A stretch of 59,584 nucleotides of DNA from Amyloporia xantha (GCA_036971615.1 JAYKKR010000058.1:1-59584), one strand, 5' to 3'; shown: positions 49,591 to 59,584, counted from the stretch's first letter. Program-made: numbers and translations. The notes: generated by a model from the sequence alone, not told the origin.

Positions 49591-52282
49591 GAGCAGAAGC
49601 CAATTGCAAATGTAAATGTAAGATTCGTAACTCTGCTGTTACTTACCTTCCACTGGAACCGACCACAGGACATTCTTCAGGCTGCCGGTGAACATTCTAG
49701 TTGGGTGAGAGATATTTCGTGGTATTAATGTATACTATCAGTAGTTAACAAATATGATACTGAAATTGCGAGAGACCGTTCTTGAACGTAGGAGCAGCGG
49801 TGGAGAGGGTCCCAGAGGTAAATCTGCTGGCTTGTGTGTTCGTGCGCTCATGCGCTCTCATTTCCCCCGTTCACTCCTGCCTCTTGCAGTAGCACCCCAT
49901 ACCACGAGCCTGTCAAACGAACAGCCCCGTCAGCGTCTGGCGCTGTCCTCGCGACAGCGCGTTTGTTGACCCGAGACACGCCCCGCTGTCCTGAGGGCAT
50001 CGAGCTTGAGGGCGTGCTCGAGGGCGTTCTCTCATCCCGCTCCTCTTTCCGACTCGCAACCCTATCAACCCCCTCTTTGCTACGCCGCGCTCTCCACTCT
50101 GAACGTCGGCCGGTCTCGACTCGATCGCTGCAGCACGAACGGCGCAAAGCGCTCGGTTCGTGCACTGGTGATTTCCCAGCCGTCGAGGTCGAATCTCAGA
50201 CCAGGCCTGCTCTCTGCTGACTACCGGCTAGCGAACGAACCGCCACGTCAGCAGCGACAGGCGTGTTATCCTTCGCAGCACGTTCGTCCGCTCGCCCCCA
50301 GCGTGCTCCCGTCATGCGCAGACCCCGCCCGTTTCGACCCCCCTCCCCTCCCGCCCTATTCCACTGTGTTGTACTACATCCTCGTCCGATCATCTCTCGC
50401 ACCACCCCCCTCTGCCTACTCGCGCGCAGTGCCCCCCTCTCGTATCTTGTACAGTCCCGCAGATCAATTGAGTCAGTACGTACCTCCTTGTTCTATCTCT
50501 GCTCATCAGCTCCGACTCAGAGACCGCAATAGTTGACGCAGGGCGGGTGTACGCTGCCCAGGCCACTTCGCCCGTTGCTTGAGGCGCGCATTTGGTATGT
50601 GCAGTGAGTTTGGGACGAGACCAGAGCCTCGTGCTCGCAGCATCACCCCGCCCCGTTGCTCGCTCCTGAGCGCAATCGACGGAGGGCTGAGCGTCCGGCG
50701 CGCCCTGACAAGCGTTTGCTTCGCAGAGGCAGTTCGTTTCAAGACCGTACCCTAAAGTAGCCTATAAATATATCTGTTTATGCAAGTGTCAGCGCGGCCA
50801 CGCCAAGTTGTGAATCGAAGAACGTACAGCTACATAATACAATACGCCTATATGGTCTGCGTCGACTGGAGCATCAAGATCAACGGGTCTCCAGCACATA
50901 GAACGATCGACCAGCGCATACACTGTAAACTGAGGGTGTTCTATCAGCCAACGCACGAATGATGAACAACGTAGATGTGCTTACCGCCTTCGACTTTTGT
51001 CGCTGCAGACCGGCATGGCAAAAGCTGAGGCGTGCGGATCAGCCACAGCATAATGGTCCAGACAGGGAGACGGCGTACCGGACTCAATGCCCAATACACG
51101 CGTCCGATTCCGCACCTGCTCGCTGGGCCCGATAGAGTCTGAGGGGGGAAGGGCCAGTCCGCAGTCACTGGCAGTCAGCGAGCAGTACGAGTTCGTCTAG
51201 ACACGGGAACTCGTGCTGTTGGAACCGTCCGGCGCTGTGCAGCGTAGCTGATGCAGACCATGTCGTATGTCCGATTGAAGACGTCTGGGGACAGAGTGCA
51301 CCGTCGAGGACCTCAGGCTGACATCGGGCTGCAGACCGGACGAGACAAGGGAGAAGCGAGTTGGCTTCCGATCTCGTACGAATTCGTCCAAACGCGGAGA
51401 GCTCACCTTAAGGACGGTCCCACGCCGGGTAGTATGACGTTTGCAATCGATGGCGCCCACGGTGAGATGGCAGAGAGCGCGCCGTCGGGAAATCCAGCCT
51501 GGTACGCTGTTGACATCGTGGATAGTGCATTATAGAGGGTAAGCATCGAGAATGATGGACGCGACCTGAAGGACGCGAGACACAGCGGCCGAGCGTCGAG
51601 AGATAGCAGGGCCGGTATGACGGTGGGATGGAGACAGTGGATGGATGAGATGAAGGTGGTGAGGGTGAAAGAGCCTGAGAGAGGAGAGGAATGCTGTGGA
51701 AAGGCGGAATGCTCCCCTCTTATAACTTTCCAGAGCCTCATTTTCGTCAGCCACCATACGACCTCGGCGGACATGCACAGCGCCGGCCTTCCCAGAACAA
51801 ATCGAGGCCAATTCGAAACACTCACCGGTAGGATGTAAGACGACGGGCGACAAAGCTGGCGAACGCATAACTAAGGAAGAGCACCAACGCGACGTAGAAG
51901 CTGAGAGTGATGGAACGCTCGCTTCCGCAGAGTTAGCGGGCGTCCGATCACCCCTGGTTCACGATTCGCTTCAGCCAGCCAATTGGATCAGGACGGCGTC
52001 CTGCATTTCCCAGGCTTGCATGTTCGCGCTGTTTCTGTCAGGCAGAACGTGCGGGTTCACGGCAGCGGGAGACGTTCTGCCTCTAGACAGAACAGCAGTG
52101 TGACGACGTCCCTGTCAGAGAACGCCGCTCGCGAGCTCTACTGGAGAGCAGTATGCACCTTGCGGGATGCACGACATCACGATTGGCACTAGCACGGCGA
52201 AGTCATCCGTCAAGACTTGTGCGTAAGACAAGTATCCGGGCGCTCAAATTTTGAATGAAGCTGTCATTCCAAGGGAATCAGT
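49591..52282. other. GC-rich unassigned region with CT-rich promoter-like tracts
   Basis: From about 49830 to 50480 the + strand is pyrimidine- and CpG-rich. From about 51870 to 51540 the - strand is. Both resemble promoters that lack a downstream gene I can read. The long frames here (50006-50536 +, 51403-51825 -, 51251-51535 +) overlap in several registers, as expected in GC-rich DNA. On - after 51545, STAYQAGFPDGALSAISPWA looks mildly coding. Confidence 0.4.
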
Positions 52283-53555
52283 ATGTTTGAACATTTTCCT
52301 GCCTTCGAGTTAGGGAGGGATATTGAGGCCATCTGGAAGAACTGTAAAGCACGACATACTGACCATCCGACAGCGCATGTACCGCAAAATCGAAGGCCGG
52401 CACAAGGTGATATAGTCCGCATAACTTCTACCAGTGAATGCAGCTGCCATTCGAACGGCCTGTATTCTCCGTTCCAGGGCCACCTGTGAATTCGTGCCGA
52501 AGCACAAATAGCGCGACAGGTTAGAAACGACGCGGCAGGATCGTTTGGCATTGACGTACCGAGCGAAATCAATTGCGCGCTGGTTAGCTTCCCGCGAGAT
52601 TAGCGTCCGATTCGCTTCATGCATCGAGTGCATCATCATTCACTTGAAATAGCTCAAGCATACTTGACGGCATCTTGCCGGCTCAACGGATCGATGCACA
52701 AGCTGTGGTGTTTACAGAGAGAACATCTAGGATTTGGAACGTACGACAGGCAGCCAATATCGAATTGTTTATGGCGGCACGTCGAGTCGTGCTACTATCC
52801 GGACAGTGCGCATGCCACCGCGACAATCTGCAGAGCCTGAGGGAGGCTATGACACATGATTTGGCAAGAAGAGAGGGCGGCTGCGATTACTGATCCAGCA
52901 GTCTTTGCGTGAGTATGACCGCTCGTCTTCAGCGTTAACAGATTCACCATGGTATTCTTGCAGGGCGCATCACCGAATGCGACGACGCCATCATGTACTG
53001 GGACGAAGCGCGACTATTATAAGCACGTCGTCTTGAAGCATAAGGTCACACTCGTCGGTTGGCCCCAGCATTTCGTTTTCGCGAACCTCAGCAATATTAA
53101 GGCGGGAATCGAGTCTTTGCCGACCTCTTGAGCAGGTGGGATCGAGGCACCTTGAGGTTCAAAAGAATCAGCGACGAGCAGCTAGACATGCTTGACAAAG
53201 ACAGTGCGGCACCAGGACCAACGCCCCTCCCAAGCTCGACTTGGGGCGTTGGGACAAGAAGAAGCATCGTTCCGGCCCAAGTCGGATCCCGAAAACAAAC
53301 GTCCAGAATGGAAGATCAAGAAGGGCCAAAGACACCCGCCATCGTGCCAGCATACATCTTGAATGCTAAATCCGAGTCATGCCGTTCCGAGTCAGGAGCG
53401 TCGGGAGCAGCCTGAGACCGGCGGGTGGTGAGGCAAATGGAGGACAGAGACGAGGACGGAAGAGAGTCAAGCTGGCGGAGCCAAAGAGCGACGAGTTTGT
53501 GGACGACTCGGATTCGCCGTTTGAGGATGCAGACCATTCGGATTGGACGAAACAT
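52283..53555 (+). pseudogene. Basidiomycete hypothetical protein, broken
   Basis: Three + pieces seem to belong together. At 52283-52420, ELGRDIEAIWKNCKARHTDH. At 53000-53130, RDYYKHVVLKHKVTLVGWP followed by FANLSNIKAGIESLP. Then, one frame over, LSRWDRGTLRFKRISDEQL (53120-53190). The middle and last pieces match a family that I remember as dispersed in polypores, marked by a GWP...FxNLSxI motif and a following short WxxGxxxF segment. A Lys/Arg-rich then acidic tail (SDEFVDDSDSPFEDADHSDW) ends with a stop near 53555. A frameshift at about 53127 and another near 53400 are needed. I cannot give a function. Confidence 0.4.
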
Positions 53556-53815
53556 TAGTATACATGAATTCCGAAAGGCCGAAAGTAATACACATGTCGT
53601 CTTCGGCGGGGATTATGCATTCATTCACAAATGGGCGTGCTGATTCCGACCAGGAGCTCGAGCAGTGGATGGTTTTCCGACTCACTGCGAATTCCGACGC
53701 CGGTGGGCTCGCCGGCTAGGGACCCGAGAAGAGGATGGGAAGAACTTTGAGAACACGCGAGACGGTAGGCGTTTAGAGAGCACGTGACCTTCATTGGCCC
53801 AGATATCCTGCATAC

Positions 53816-54090
53816 CACTGGGTGTGGTTTAGAATATTTTCAACAACGATATTCTAAAGATATTCTGAAGACAGTCAGAATAAGTCTCACACTTTACAGC
53901 AAACAAAATCCTAATATTATTCAATTGATATTCTAACATTTTGAGTACTTTTACAATATGTTCTAGTCTGTAGAATATATTTATTATATCTCTTAAATAC
54001 TAAATAGTGGATTATGCTAAAAATGTTCTGACTAACTTTACAATATGTTCACCATGTCTCGATCAAAAATATTGTAAACCACATCCAGTG
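53816..54090. mobile_element. MITE copy 1, CACTG...CAGTG termini, 3-bp TSD TAC
   Basis: A 275-bp AT-rich element. Left end CACTGGGTGTGGTTTAGAAT; right end, read inverted, CACTGGATGTGGTTTACAAT; so the terminal inverted repeats are at least 20 bp long. It is flanked by TAC at 53813-53815 and 54091-54093. It aligns along its length with the copy at 58953-59236 (shared AAAGATATTCT, AGTCAGAATAAGT, TTTACAGCAAACAAAATCC). CACTR ends with a 3-bp duplication are the hallmark of CACTA/CMC elements. It has no coding capacity. Confidence 0.88.
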
Positions 54091-54093
54091 TAC

Positions 54094-55153
54094 CACTGGA
54101 TGTGGGTATTAATCTTTTTGTGCGAAAGATTGAAAAAAAATTGAAAAAAGAGTTTAAAGTGGTTTACCATCTTTAGCACCTTAACACTGATAAAATACCA
54201 AGATAAGATTGATTAAAAGACAGAAAAGAAGATTGAAAAGATATCATGAACAGATTGAAATAAGATTGAAGAAAAGACTGAAACCCACCTTATCTGTCTT
54301 GTATCAATCTGTCTTCAATATTACAGGCAAAAAGATGAAAGTGAGGTTGAAATACAATTGAAATAGGATTGATGGGAAATATTGAAAAAGGACTGAAAAA
54401 GGATTGTGACAGCTGTGTCACAGTATTTTCAAAATCTTGTGACATGAAAAGATAGAAATAAGGCTGTGACCACATGTTTTCAATCTTTCTCTTCAGATTT
54501 GAGTCTCATAGGATAAAGAAAAAGAATAAAAACAAGACTGAAATAAAACAGAAAAAGGATTGAAAAATAAAGATGAAACAAGACTGGAATAGAATTGAAA
54601 TAAGATGGAAATGTTGAAATAGGATTAAAATAACATCAAAAAAGGATTGAAACAAGATTGGAACAAGATTGATGTAAGATTTGAATAAGATTTAAATAAT
54701 ATTGAAACAGGATTGAAATAGGACTGAAATAGTATTAAAGTAGGATTGAAGTAGGATTGAAGCAAGATTGAAATAGGATTGATTAAGAATGGAAGCTGGA
54801 ACATATACATCTCTGCATAGCTATCTGCCATAGTATACATATGTTATATGTGTTTGTACATTCTTGTGCATCTCTGTGCAACTTAGTACATTCTATTTGT
54901 ATATATTTGTACATCTTAGTACATGATTGTGCAACTTAGTACATTGTTGTGCATCCTTGTACAGTCTTTTACATCTCTGTACATCCTCATTTCTCCCTGT
55001 CATATATGTTTGTACATTTTAGTACAACTTTGCACAACTTAGTACATCCTCGTGCATCCTTGCACATGTCTGTACATGTCTGTACATCTAAGTACATTCT
55101 TACACATCTCTGTACATCTTTGTACAACTTTGCACAATTAAGTACATCCTTAT
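54094..55153 (+). repeat. Left arm of foldback element
   Basis: 1060 bp. It matches the inverse of 55285-56928 (LTR removed) with very few differences; I noticed a 3-bp indel near 54825 versus 55612. The central junction ATTAAGTACATCCTTAT is exact in both arms. High identity implies either recent formation or gene conversion between the arms. Confidence 0.9.
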
Positions 55154-55284
55154 GCATCTCTGTACATCAAGTCTCCTGTAGGCTATTGGCTGTAGTCATA
55201 CCTCAACACATGGTACATAGCACACTGTGTGCGCTCACATTTGTCTCATGTAACATTAAGTAGAACTGTAGAACTCATGTATAT

Positions 55285-56928
55285 ATAAGGATGTACTTAA
55301 TTGTGCAAAGTTGTACAAAGATGTACAGAGATGTGTAAGAATGTACTTAGATGTACAGACATGTACAGACATGTGCAAGGATGCACGAGGATGTACTAAG
55401 TTGTGCAAAGTTGTACTAAAATGTACAAACATATATGACAGGGAGAAATGAGGATGTACAGAGATGTAAAAGACTGTACAAGGATGCACAACAATGTACT
55501 AAGTTGCACAATCATGTACTAAGATGTACAAATATATACAAATAGAATGTACTAAGTTGCACAGAGATGCACAAGAATGTACAAACACATATAACATATG
55601 TATACTATGGCAGATAATATGCAGAGATGTATATGTTCCAGCTTCCATTCTTAATCAATCCTATTTCAATCTTGCTTCAATCCTACTTCAATCCTACTTT
55701 AATACTATTTCAGTCCTATTTCAATCCTGTTTCAATATTATTTAAATCTTATTCAAATCTTACATCAATCTTGTTCCAATCTTGTTTCAATCCTTTTTTG
55801 ATGTTATTTTAATCCTATTTCAACATTTCCATCTTATTTCAATTCTATTCCAGTCTTGTTTCATCTTTATTTTTCAATCCTTTTTCTGTTTTATTTCAGT
55901 CTTGTTTTTATTCTTTTCTTTATCCTATGAGACTCAAATCTGAAGAGAAAGATTGAAAACATGTGGTCACAGCCTTATTTCTATCTTTCATGTCACAAGA
56001 TTTTGAAAATACTGTGACACAGCTGTCACAATCCTTTTTCAGTCCTTTTTCAATATTTCCCATCAATCCTATTTCAATTGTATTTCAACCTCACTTTCAT
56101 CTTTTTGCCTGTAATATTGATGTCGCGACTATGAGTCGAGCGACAGAGGACAAACAAACCTAACGAGGCTGAGGGCGTTCGACTAGGATCTTATCGAAGC
56201 GACGATGAGCAAAGCTCGAATCAGAGGCTAGGGACAAGATAGATAAATGTAAGTAAAGGTAAGTATGTACAGGCAAGCTTGGCTTACCTAGGGACAAGAG
56301 GTCGAAACTGAAGTCCCCAGGCAGAGGCGTACTACTTATATACTACCAGAGTTCAGGGCAGGCTATCTACATGGTTCGTGCGCAAGTGGTCTGTGCGCAG
56401 CCTGAGTAAGCAGGCTATGAGTCATAAGTGATGTCGTGAGCGGAGCCCGGTCGGGGCCCGAGGTCGGCCGGCACCGTGCTTAAGTAAACGTCTGTAAAGG
56501 GAAGGCGGGACGGAGTCCGTGGGAAAGGGACATGTGACCTGTAATGGTTGACGCGTCTAAGTCTATGAACAGGGAGCTCGCTGTGTTCGTGTATAGTAGA
56601 ATGGCCGTTCGAATAAGAGGGGAAAATAACGATGAGTAAAGGGAGAAAATCGTCCGTATATAGAAAGGAAGAAACGCTCGATGTCAACTTCGTGACAATT
56701 GAAGACAGATTGATACAAGACAGATAAGGTGGGTTTCAGTCTTTTCTTCAATCTTATTTCAATCTGTTCATGATATCTTTTCAATCTTCTTTTCTGTCTT
56801 TTAATCAATCTTATCTTGGTATTTATCGGAGTGTTAAGGTGCTAAAGATGGTAAACCACTTTAAACTCTTTTTTCAATTTTTTTTCAATCTTTCGCACTT
56901 TAAAAAGATTAATACCCACATCCGAGTG
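55285..56928 (-). repeat. Right arm of foldback element (contains the solo LTR)
   Basis: About 1062 bp of arm sequence once the insertion 56121-56702 is removed (LTR plus one copy of its target duplication). It starts ATAAGGATGTACTTAATTGT and runs out to the right terminus. The near-equal lengths of the two arms show that little has been lost since the palindrome formed. Confidence 0.9.
56121..56697. mobile_element. Solo LTR of an LTR retrotransposon
   Basis: 577 bp beginning TGTCGCGAC and ending TTCGTGACA, so it has TG...CA ends within a short imperfect inverted repeat (TGTCRCG). It is flanked by ATTGA at 56116-56120 and at 56698-56702. The other foldback arm gives the empty site (AATATTGAAGACAG in inverse), which proves the insertion and its 5-bp target duplication. 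It is clearly richer in GC than its host. TTATATA near 56337 could be a TATA element. The internal retroelement is gone, as after LTR-LTR recombination. I could not assign Copia or Gypsy. Confidence 0.88.
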
Positions 56929-57754
56929 TACGTGAAAATGTCACGAGGAGTAAGTAATGTGCTGGCTTAAAATCCCCCAATCCCCTTGGAATCTGCCACA
57001 ATGGCACATTTACACTGTATGAATGTGACAAGAAAGAGATAAAGATGTGGCTTACCCAGTGGTGGGTCAACTGGAAAACACCAGCTCTGCCAGTGGGGCC
57101 CATCAGGAAATGTCAAATCTGTCTTATTGTACTTATTTGTCTTATATAAGGCAATAAGTGAACTAAGCTGAAAATAAGACTGATCCACTTTACTTATAAA
57201 CTGTCCTTAAAACTGTCTTAAACAGGTCTTAATTTCCTTAAATGGGACAATAAGTGTACAGCTAAGTGCAATTAAGCAGAAATAGGTAAATTTGCACATT
57301 TGCTGATAGGCTGGTTCTTCAGGCATTGTGATTGTGCAGGGCAAGGTAGTTTTCAGAGAGGATCTTGGGAGGGTAGAGATGGTTCAGTAGGCCATCAGGA
57401 AAACTCCCATATGTTTCTTATTGACCTGAGCAGTTTTTATCTTCTTATCTAAGAACAGCTAAGAATAATCCATTTTCTTAGCTATCTCTTAATCTTTTCT
57501 CTTAAGGTTCTTGCTTAAGAAAATTAAAACTAAGCAGGCTGTCATGGGTTTGCTAGCTGGTGACTTGATCACTACCAATGTTCCCTAATCCTTATGGATG
57601 GGGGCCACAGGGAGGGTAGCAGCAGAGCAGCACTTGACAGATGAAGTAAGTAATGCAATGTATTTATGGAATAGAAGGTATATATAAATTGTCTTGAGCA
57701 GGCTGAGTAATGAGCAGCAGGGCTGCATCAGAAAGATCTCAAATTCACTTTGTC

Positions 57755-57925
57755 TACTTAGGCTGTCTTAAGTTGTCTTATTGTTTTAATGTTTTAGTTA
57801 AGACCTTCAAGAACATCTAAAACTAATTTAAGAATAGATGTTGGCTTAGAAATGTGAGAAATGTGTTCTTTGATTCTGAGAGTTCTTAAATTGACATTTA
57901 GGTACACTAAGACACTCTAAGGGAA
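57755..57925 (+). repeat. TTAAGACC repeat, copy A
   Basis: Contains GACCTTCAAGAACATCTAAA and, further on, TTTAGGTACACTAAGACACT. It is the inverse of copy B (58360-58530) and parallel to copy C (59300-59470), at roughly 70-75 percent identity by eye. Confidence 0.7.
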
Positions 57926-58359
57926 AGTTGGGATTTGCTTATATGGTGGGCAGCAAGATAATATGAGTCATCAGGTTATCCAATATGGGACAAACAAAAT
58001 GTACTAGCAGCAGGGCAGGCAAGTGCAAGCAGCAGGGCAATTGCTAGCTGCCATGGAGTGTGATATTGAGTGTCTTTGTTCCTTTCTACGTTACTATTCT
58101 CTCCCTTTTCACTTTCTTTCTATCTTATATATATAATACCGGTGGCTGCCACAAGCTCATTAATTATTGCTAATACACAACAAATGGATCACAACACCTC
58201 ATTAACTCATACTTGTACATGTTGACCATTACAGGTCCACAGAGTCACATATCTACCTATTATACTTGGATGGTTTCTCCATCATCAATAGCCTGGACTC
58301 TAACCAAGCCCTGCTGATGCATCAGCCCCTTACATTAGCAAAATTGCAGAAATTGCAGC

Positions 58360-58530
58360 TTTACTTGGAGTGTCTTGATGTACTTGAATAGTAAAATTAA
58401 GAACACTTAAAAACTGTTTAAGGCATTTTTAAGCTGAGCTCTATTCTTAAATTTGTCTTAAATGTTCTTGAAGGTCTCAAATATGACCATAAGACAACTT
58501 AAGGCAGTTTAAGTACATGAAGTAAAAGTG
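58360..58530 (-). repeat. TTAAGACC repeat, copy B (inverted)
   Basis: Read on the - strand it gives GACCTTCAAGAACATTTAAG and then CAAGTACATCAAGACACTCC, matching copies A and C. Copies A and B therefore form an inverted repeat around about 430 bp. Confidence 0.7.
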
Positions 58531-58677
58531 AGATTTTCCTAATGCTAGTAATGCTGTGTGCATGGACTATCAGCTTCACTTGAACCTCTGTAGTATTTAA
58601 GTCCAACTATATAGCTATCTGGCTATCTGCTATCTGGAACCTTCAATTGTGACCCTCTTATCCCTAGATGAGCATAG

Positions 58678-58819
58678 CACCGCATAAAAATCATCGTTAC
58701 GCAGGCAGCGAAAATGATAAGATAGGTGCATAGAAAGGCATGGCTTCATATAAATAACCCTTTACGCACACTTATCTTACCGTTTTCACTGCCTATGAAA
58801 CGGTAATTTATTTGCAGTG
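58678..58819. mobile_element. Short MITE, CACCG...CAGTG, 3-bp TSD TAG
   Basis: 142 bp that fold almost end to end. The left half reads CACCGCATAAAAATCATCGT and GGCAGCGAAAATGATAAGAT. The inverted right half reads CACTGCAAATAAATTACCGT and GGCAGTGAAAACGGTAAGAT. It is flanked by TAG at 58675-58677 and 58820-58822. The CAC...GTG ends and 3-bp duplication again fit CACTA-like mobilisation, though its inner sequence differs from the other two MITEs. Confidence 0.85.
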
Positions 58820-58952
58820 TAGCTTCCCTGTGCATACTTATATTTAGAGTATATTTACTGGAACCAATATATAGTTTGTTCATAGCCCTCAGATTCAATC
58901 ATCACTCGGCCCAAGACCCAATTGAAACACCCTTGGACCTTTTAGATCTATA

Positions 58953-59236
58953 CACTGGACGCAGTTTAGAATATTTCTGACAAAGTATATTCTAAAGATA
59001 TTCTAAACATAGTCAGAATAAGTTTTGCCCTTTTACAGCAAACAAAATCCTAATATTTTTCAATTGATATCCTAATCTTTCGAGCACATTTACATATATC
59101 TTCTAGCCTATACAAAATATTTTCCATATTTTCCAAATACTCAAAGAGTCGACATTATGCAAAAAGTATTTGTGACTTACTTTACAATATTTTCACCATA
59201 TCTCACTGGAAAATATTCTAAACCAAGCATCCAGTG
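58953..59236. mobile_element. MITE copy 2, CACTG...CAGTG termini, 3-bp TSD ATA
   Basis: 284 bp, same family as 53816-54090. Left end CACTGGACGCAGTTTAGAAT, right end inverted CACTGGATGCTTGGTTTAGA. It is flanked by ATA at 58950-58952 and 59237-59239. The two copies diverge by point changes and small indels, so they are not very recent relative to each other. Confidence 0.88.
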
Positions 59237-59299
59237 ATACTTCCCTTGTCACTTAACTCTTAAGTCATAGAAACATATTATGCAAAATTCCTCTACTCT

Positions 59300-59470
59300 T
59301 TAATTTGAATACTTAGCCTGTCTTGAATTGTATTTTGATCATATTTAAGACCTTCCAGGAACATTTAAGACAAGTTTAAAAAAGAGCTTCAACATGCCTC
59401 AAATGGTTCTTAGTGTGTTGAATTTGCCGCATTCAAGTACACTAATACACTAAGGCACCTTCTATTCGAA
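59300..59470 (+). repeat. TTAAGACC repeat, copy C
   Basis: Contains AAGACCTTCCAGGAACATTT and CAAGTACACTAATACACTAA, in the same orientation as copy A. It is followed near 59550 by CCATCAGGTAAC, which resembles the TCATCAGGTTATC after copy A. The repeat unit may therefore be longer and run off the window. Confidence 0.65.
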
Positions 59471-59584
59471 GTTAAAGCTTTTGCTGATTAGTGTGCTGTT
59501 ATAAAAAGACTCTAGATGACACTGGAAAAGTGCTCCAACAAGCAATAATGGCCATCAGGTAACATATCATTTTTGTTGGGCTAG

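Larger units (their letters stand above)
54094..56928. mobile_element. Giant foldback element (CACTA-like termini), interrupted by a solo LTR
   Basis: Left end CACTGGATGTGGGTATTAAT, right end inverted CACTCGGATGTGGGTATTAA, flanked by TAC (54091-54093) and TAC (56929-56931). Without the 577-bp LTR and its 5-bp duplication the element is 2253 bp, made of two nearly identical inverted arms and a 131-bp loop. The outer arm zone is built of short units such as GATTGAAATAG (10-11 bp). The inner zone is packed with TGTACAT words about 10-12 bp apart. The apparent proteins at 54949-55263 (+) and 55489-55256 (-) share sequence only because the arms are mirror copies. No transposase is inside, so mobility would depend on a helper. 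The same terminal 12 bp as the adjacent MITE points to a shared transposase. Confidence 0.9.
56932..58674. repeat. AT-rich transposon-like DNA with CTTAAG/TCTTA motifs
   Basis: No gene found. The stretch is dense in TTGTCTTA, CTTAAG and TTTAAG words in both directions, and in CCATCAGG-type words (near 57105, 57392; TCATCAGG at 57969). Two copies of a longer repeat, in opposite orientation, lie inside it (57755-57925 and 58360-58530). I infer subterminal repeat regions of one or more DNA transposons. Confidence 0.5.

Noticed and set aside
1..53800. Repeat-induced point mutation (RIP) as the cause of decay
   Set aside because: Lesions include many indels and large deletions, and CpG-rich tracts persist. 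I could not count dinucleotide biases, so this is a judgement by eye.
54949..55489. Two open frames in opposite directions with the same protein sequence
   Set aside because: The identity is fully explained by the mirror arms of the foldback element. The text is a translation of TGTACAT-type repeats.
1..59584. CRISPR arrays, rRNA genes, bacterial operons
   Set aside because: No regularly spaced direct repeats with unique spacers, no rRNA signatures, and the intron-rich genes are eukaryotic.

Overview
The window looks like nuclear DNA of an agaricomycete (mushroom-forming basidiomycete) fungus. The evidence is short GT-AG introns of about 45-60 bp, CT-rich promoter-like tracts, a KDZ transposase with an N-terminal CxC2-like zinc cluster, F-box and RING protein families typical of these fungi, and relics of a LINE and a tyrosine-recombinase element. 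I saw no rRNA, no tRNA and no CRISPR array. All family names below come from reading translations against remembered family consensus. No database search was run.

Most of the first 53.8 kb is a gene graveyard. Relics of ordinary eukaryotic genes can be read, broken by stops, frameshifts and internal deletions: a FYVE zinc-finger protein (about 1.4-2.1 kb), a cation/H+ antiporter C-terminus (28.3-29.2 kb), an F-box protein (31.2-32.4 kb), coatomer subunit alpha (38.0-41.3 kb), V-ATPase subunit a (43.5-46.5 kb) with eIF2B subunit delta lodged inside it (44.8-46.3 kb), a second F-box/LRR-like protein (47.1-48.6 kb) and allantoinase (48.6-49.6 kb). Several relics keep introns in the right phase, so they are DNA-level copies or decayed originals, not reverse-transcribed copies. 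From 38.0 to 49.6 kb every relic lies on the + strand.

Two genes look alive or recently alive. The first is a ten-exon KDZ transposase gene (22.7-26.2 kb, +). It reads almost completely but needs three 1-bp corrections, two of them beside runs of five A. The second is a four-exon gene on the - strand (35.0-34.1 kb). It splices without any correction to a 246-residue protein with two SUMO-interaction-like motifs, a short helical segment and a complete C3HC4 RING.

From 53.8 kb to the end the sequence changes abruptly to AT-rich repeats. Two related 275-284 bp MITEs, a 142-bp MITE and a giant foldback element all begin CAC and end GTG, and all are flanked by 3-bp target duplications, which suggests CACTA-like (CMC) mobilisation. 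The foldback element has arms of about 1.06 kb, nearly perfect inverted copies, around a 131-bp loop. It abuts a MITE through a shared TAC, and its right arm carries a 577-bp solo LTR with a 5-bp target duplication. Beyond it lie three copies of a TTAAGA-rich repeat, probably subterminal parts of a larger transposon that leaves the window.

The rest (about 9-22.6, 26.3-28.3, 29.2-31.2, 35.0-38.0, 41.3-43.5 and 49.6-52.3 kb) holds short open frames, CT-rich GC islands and small repeats that I could not assign.
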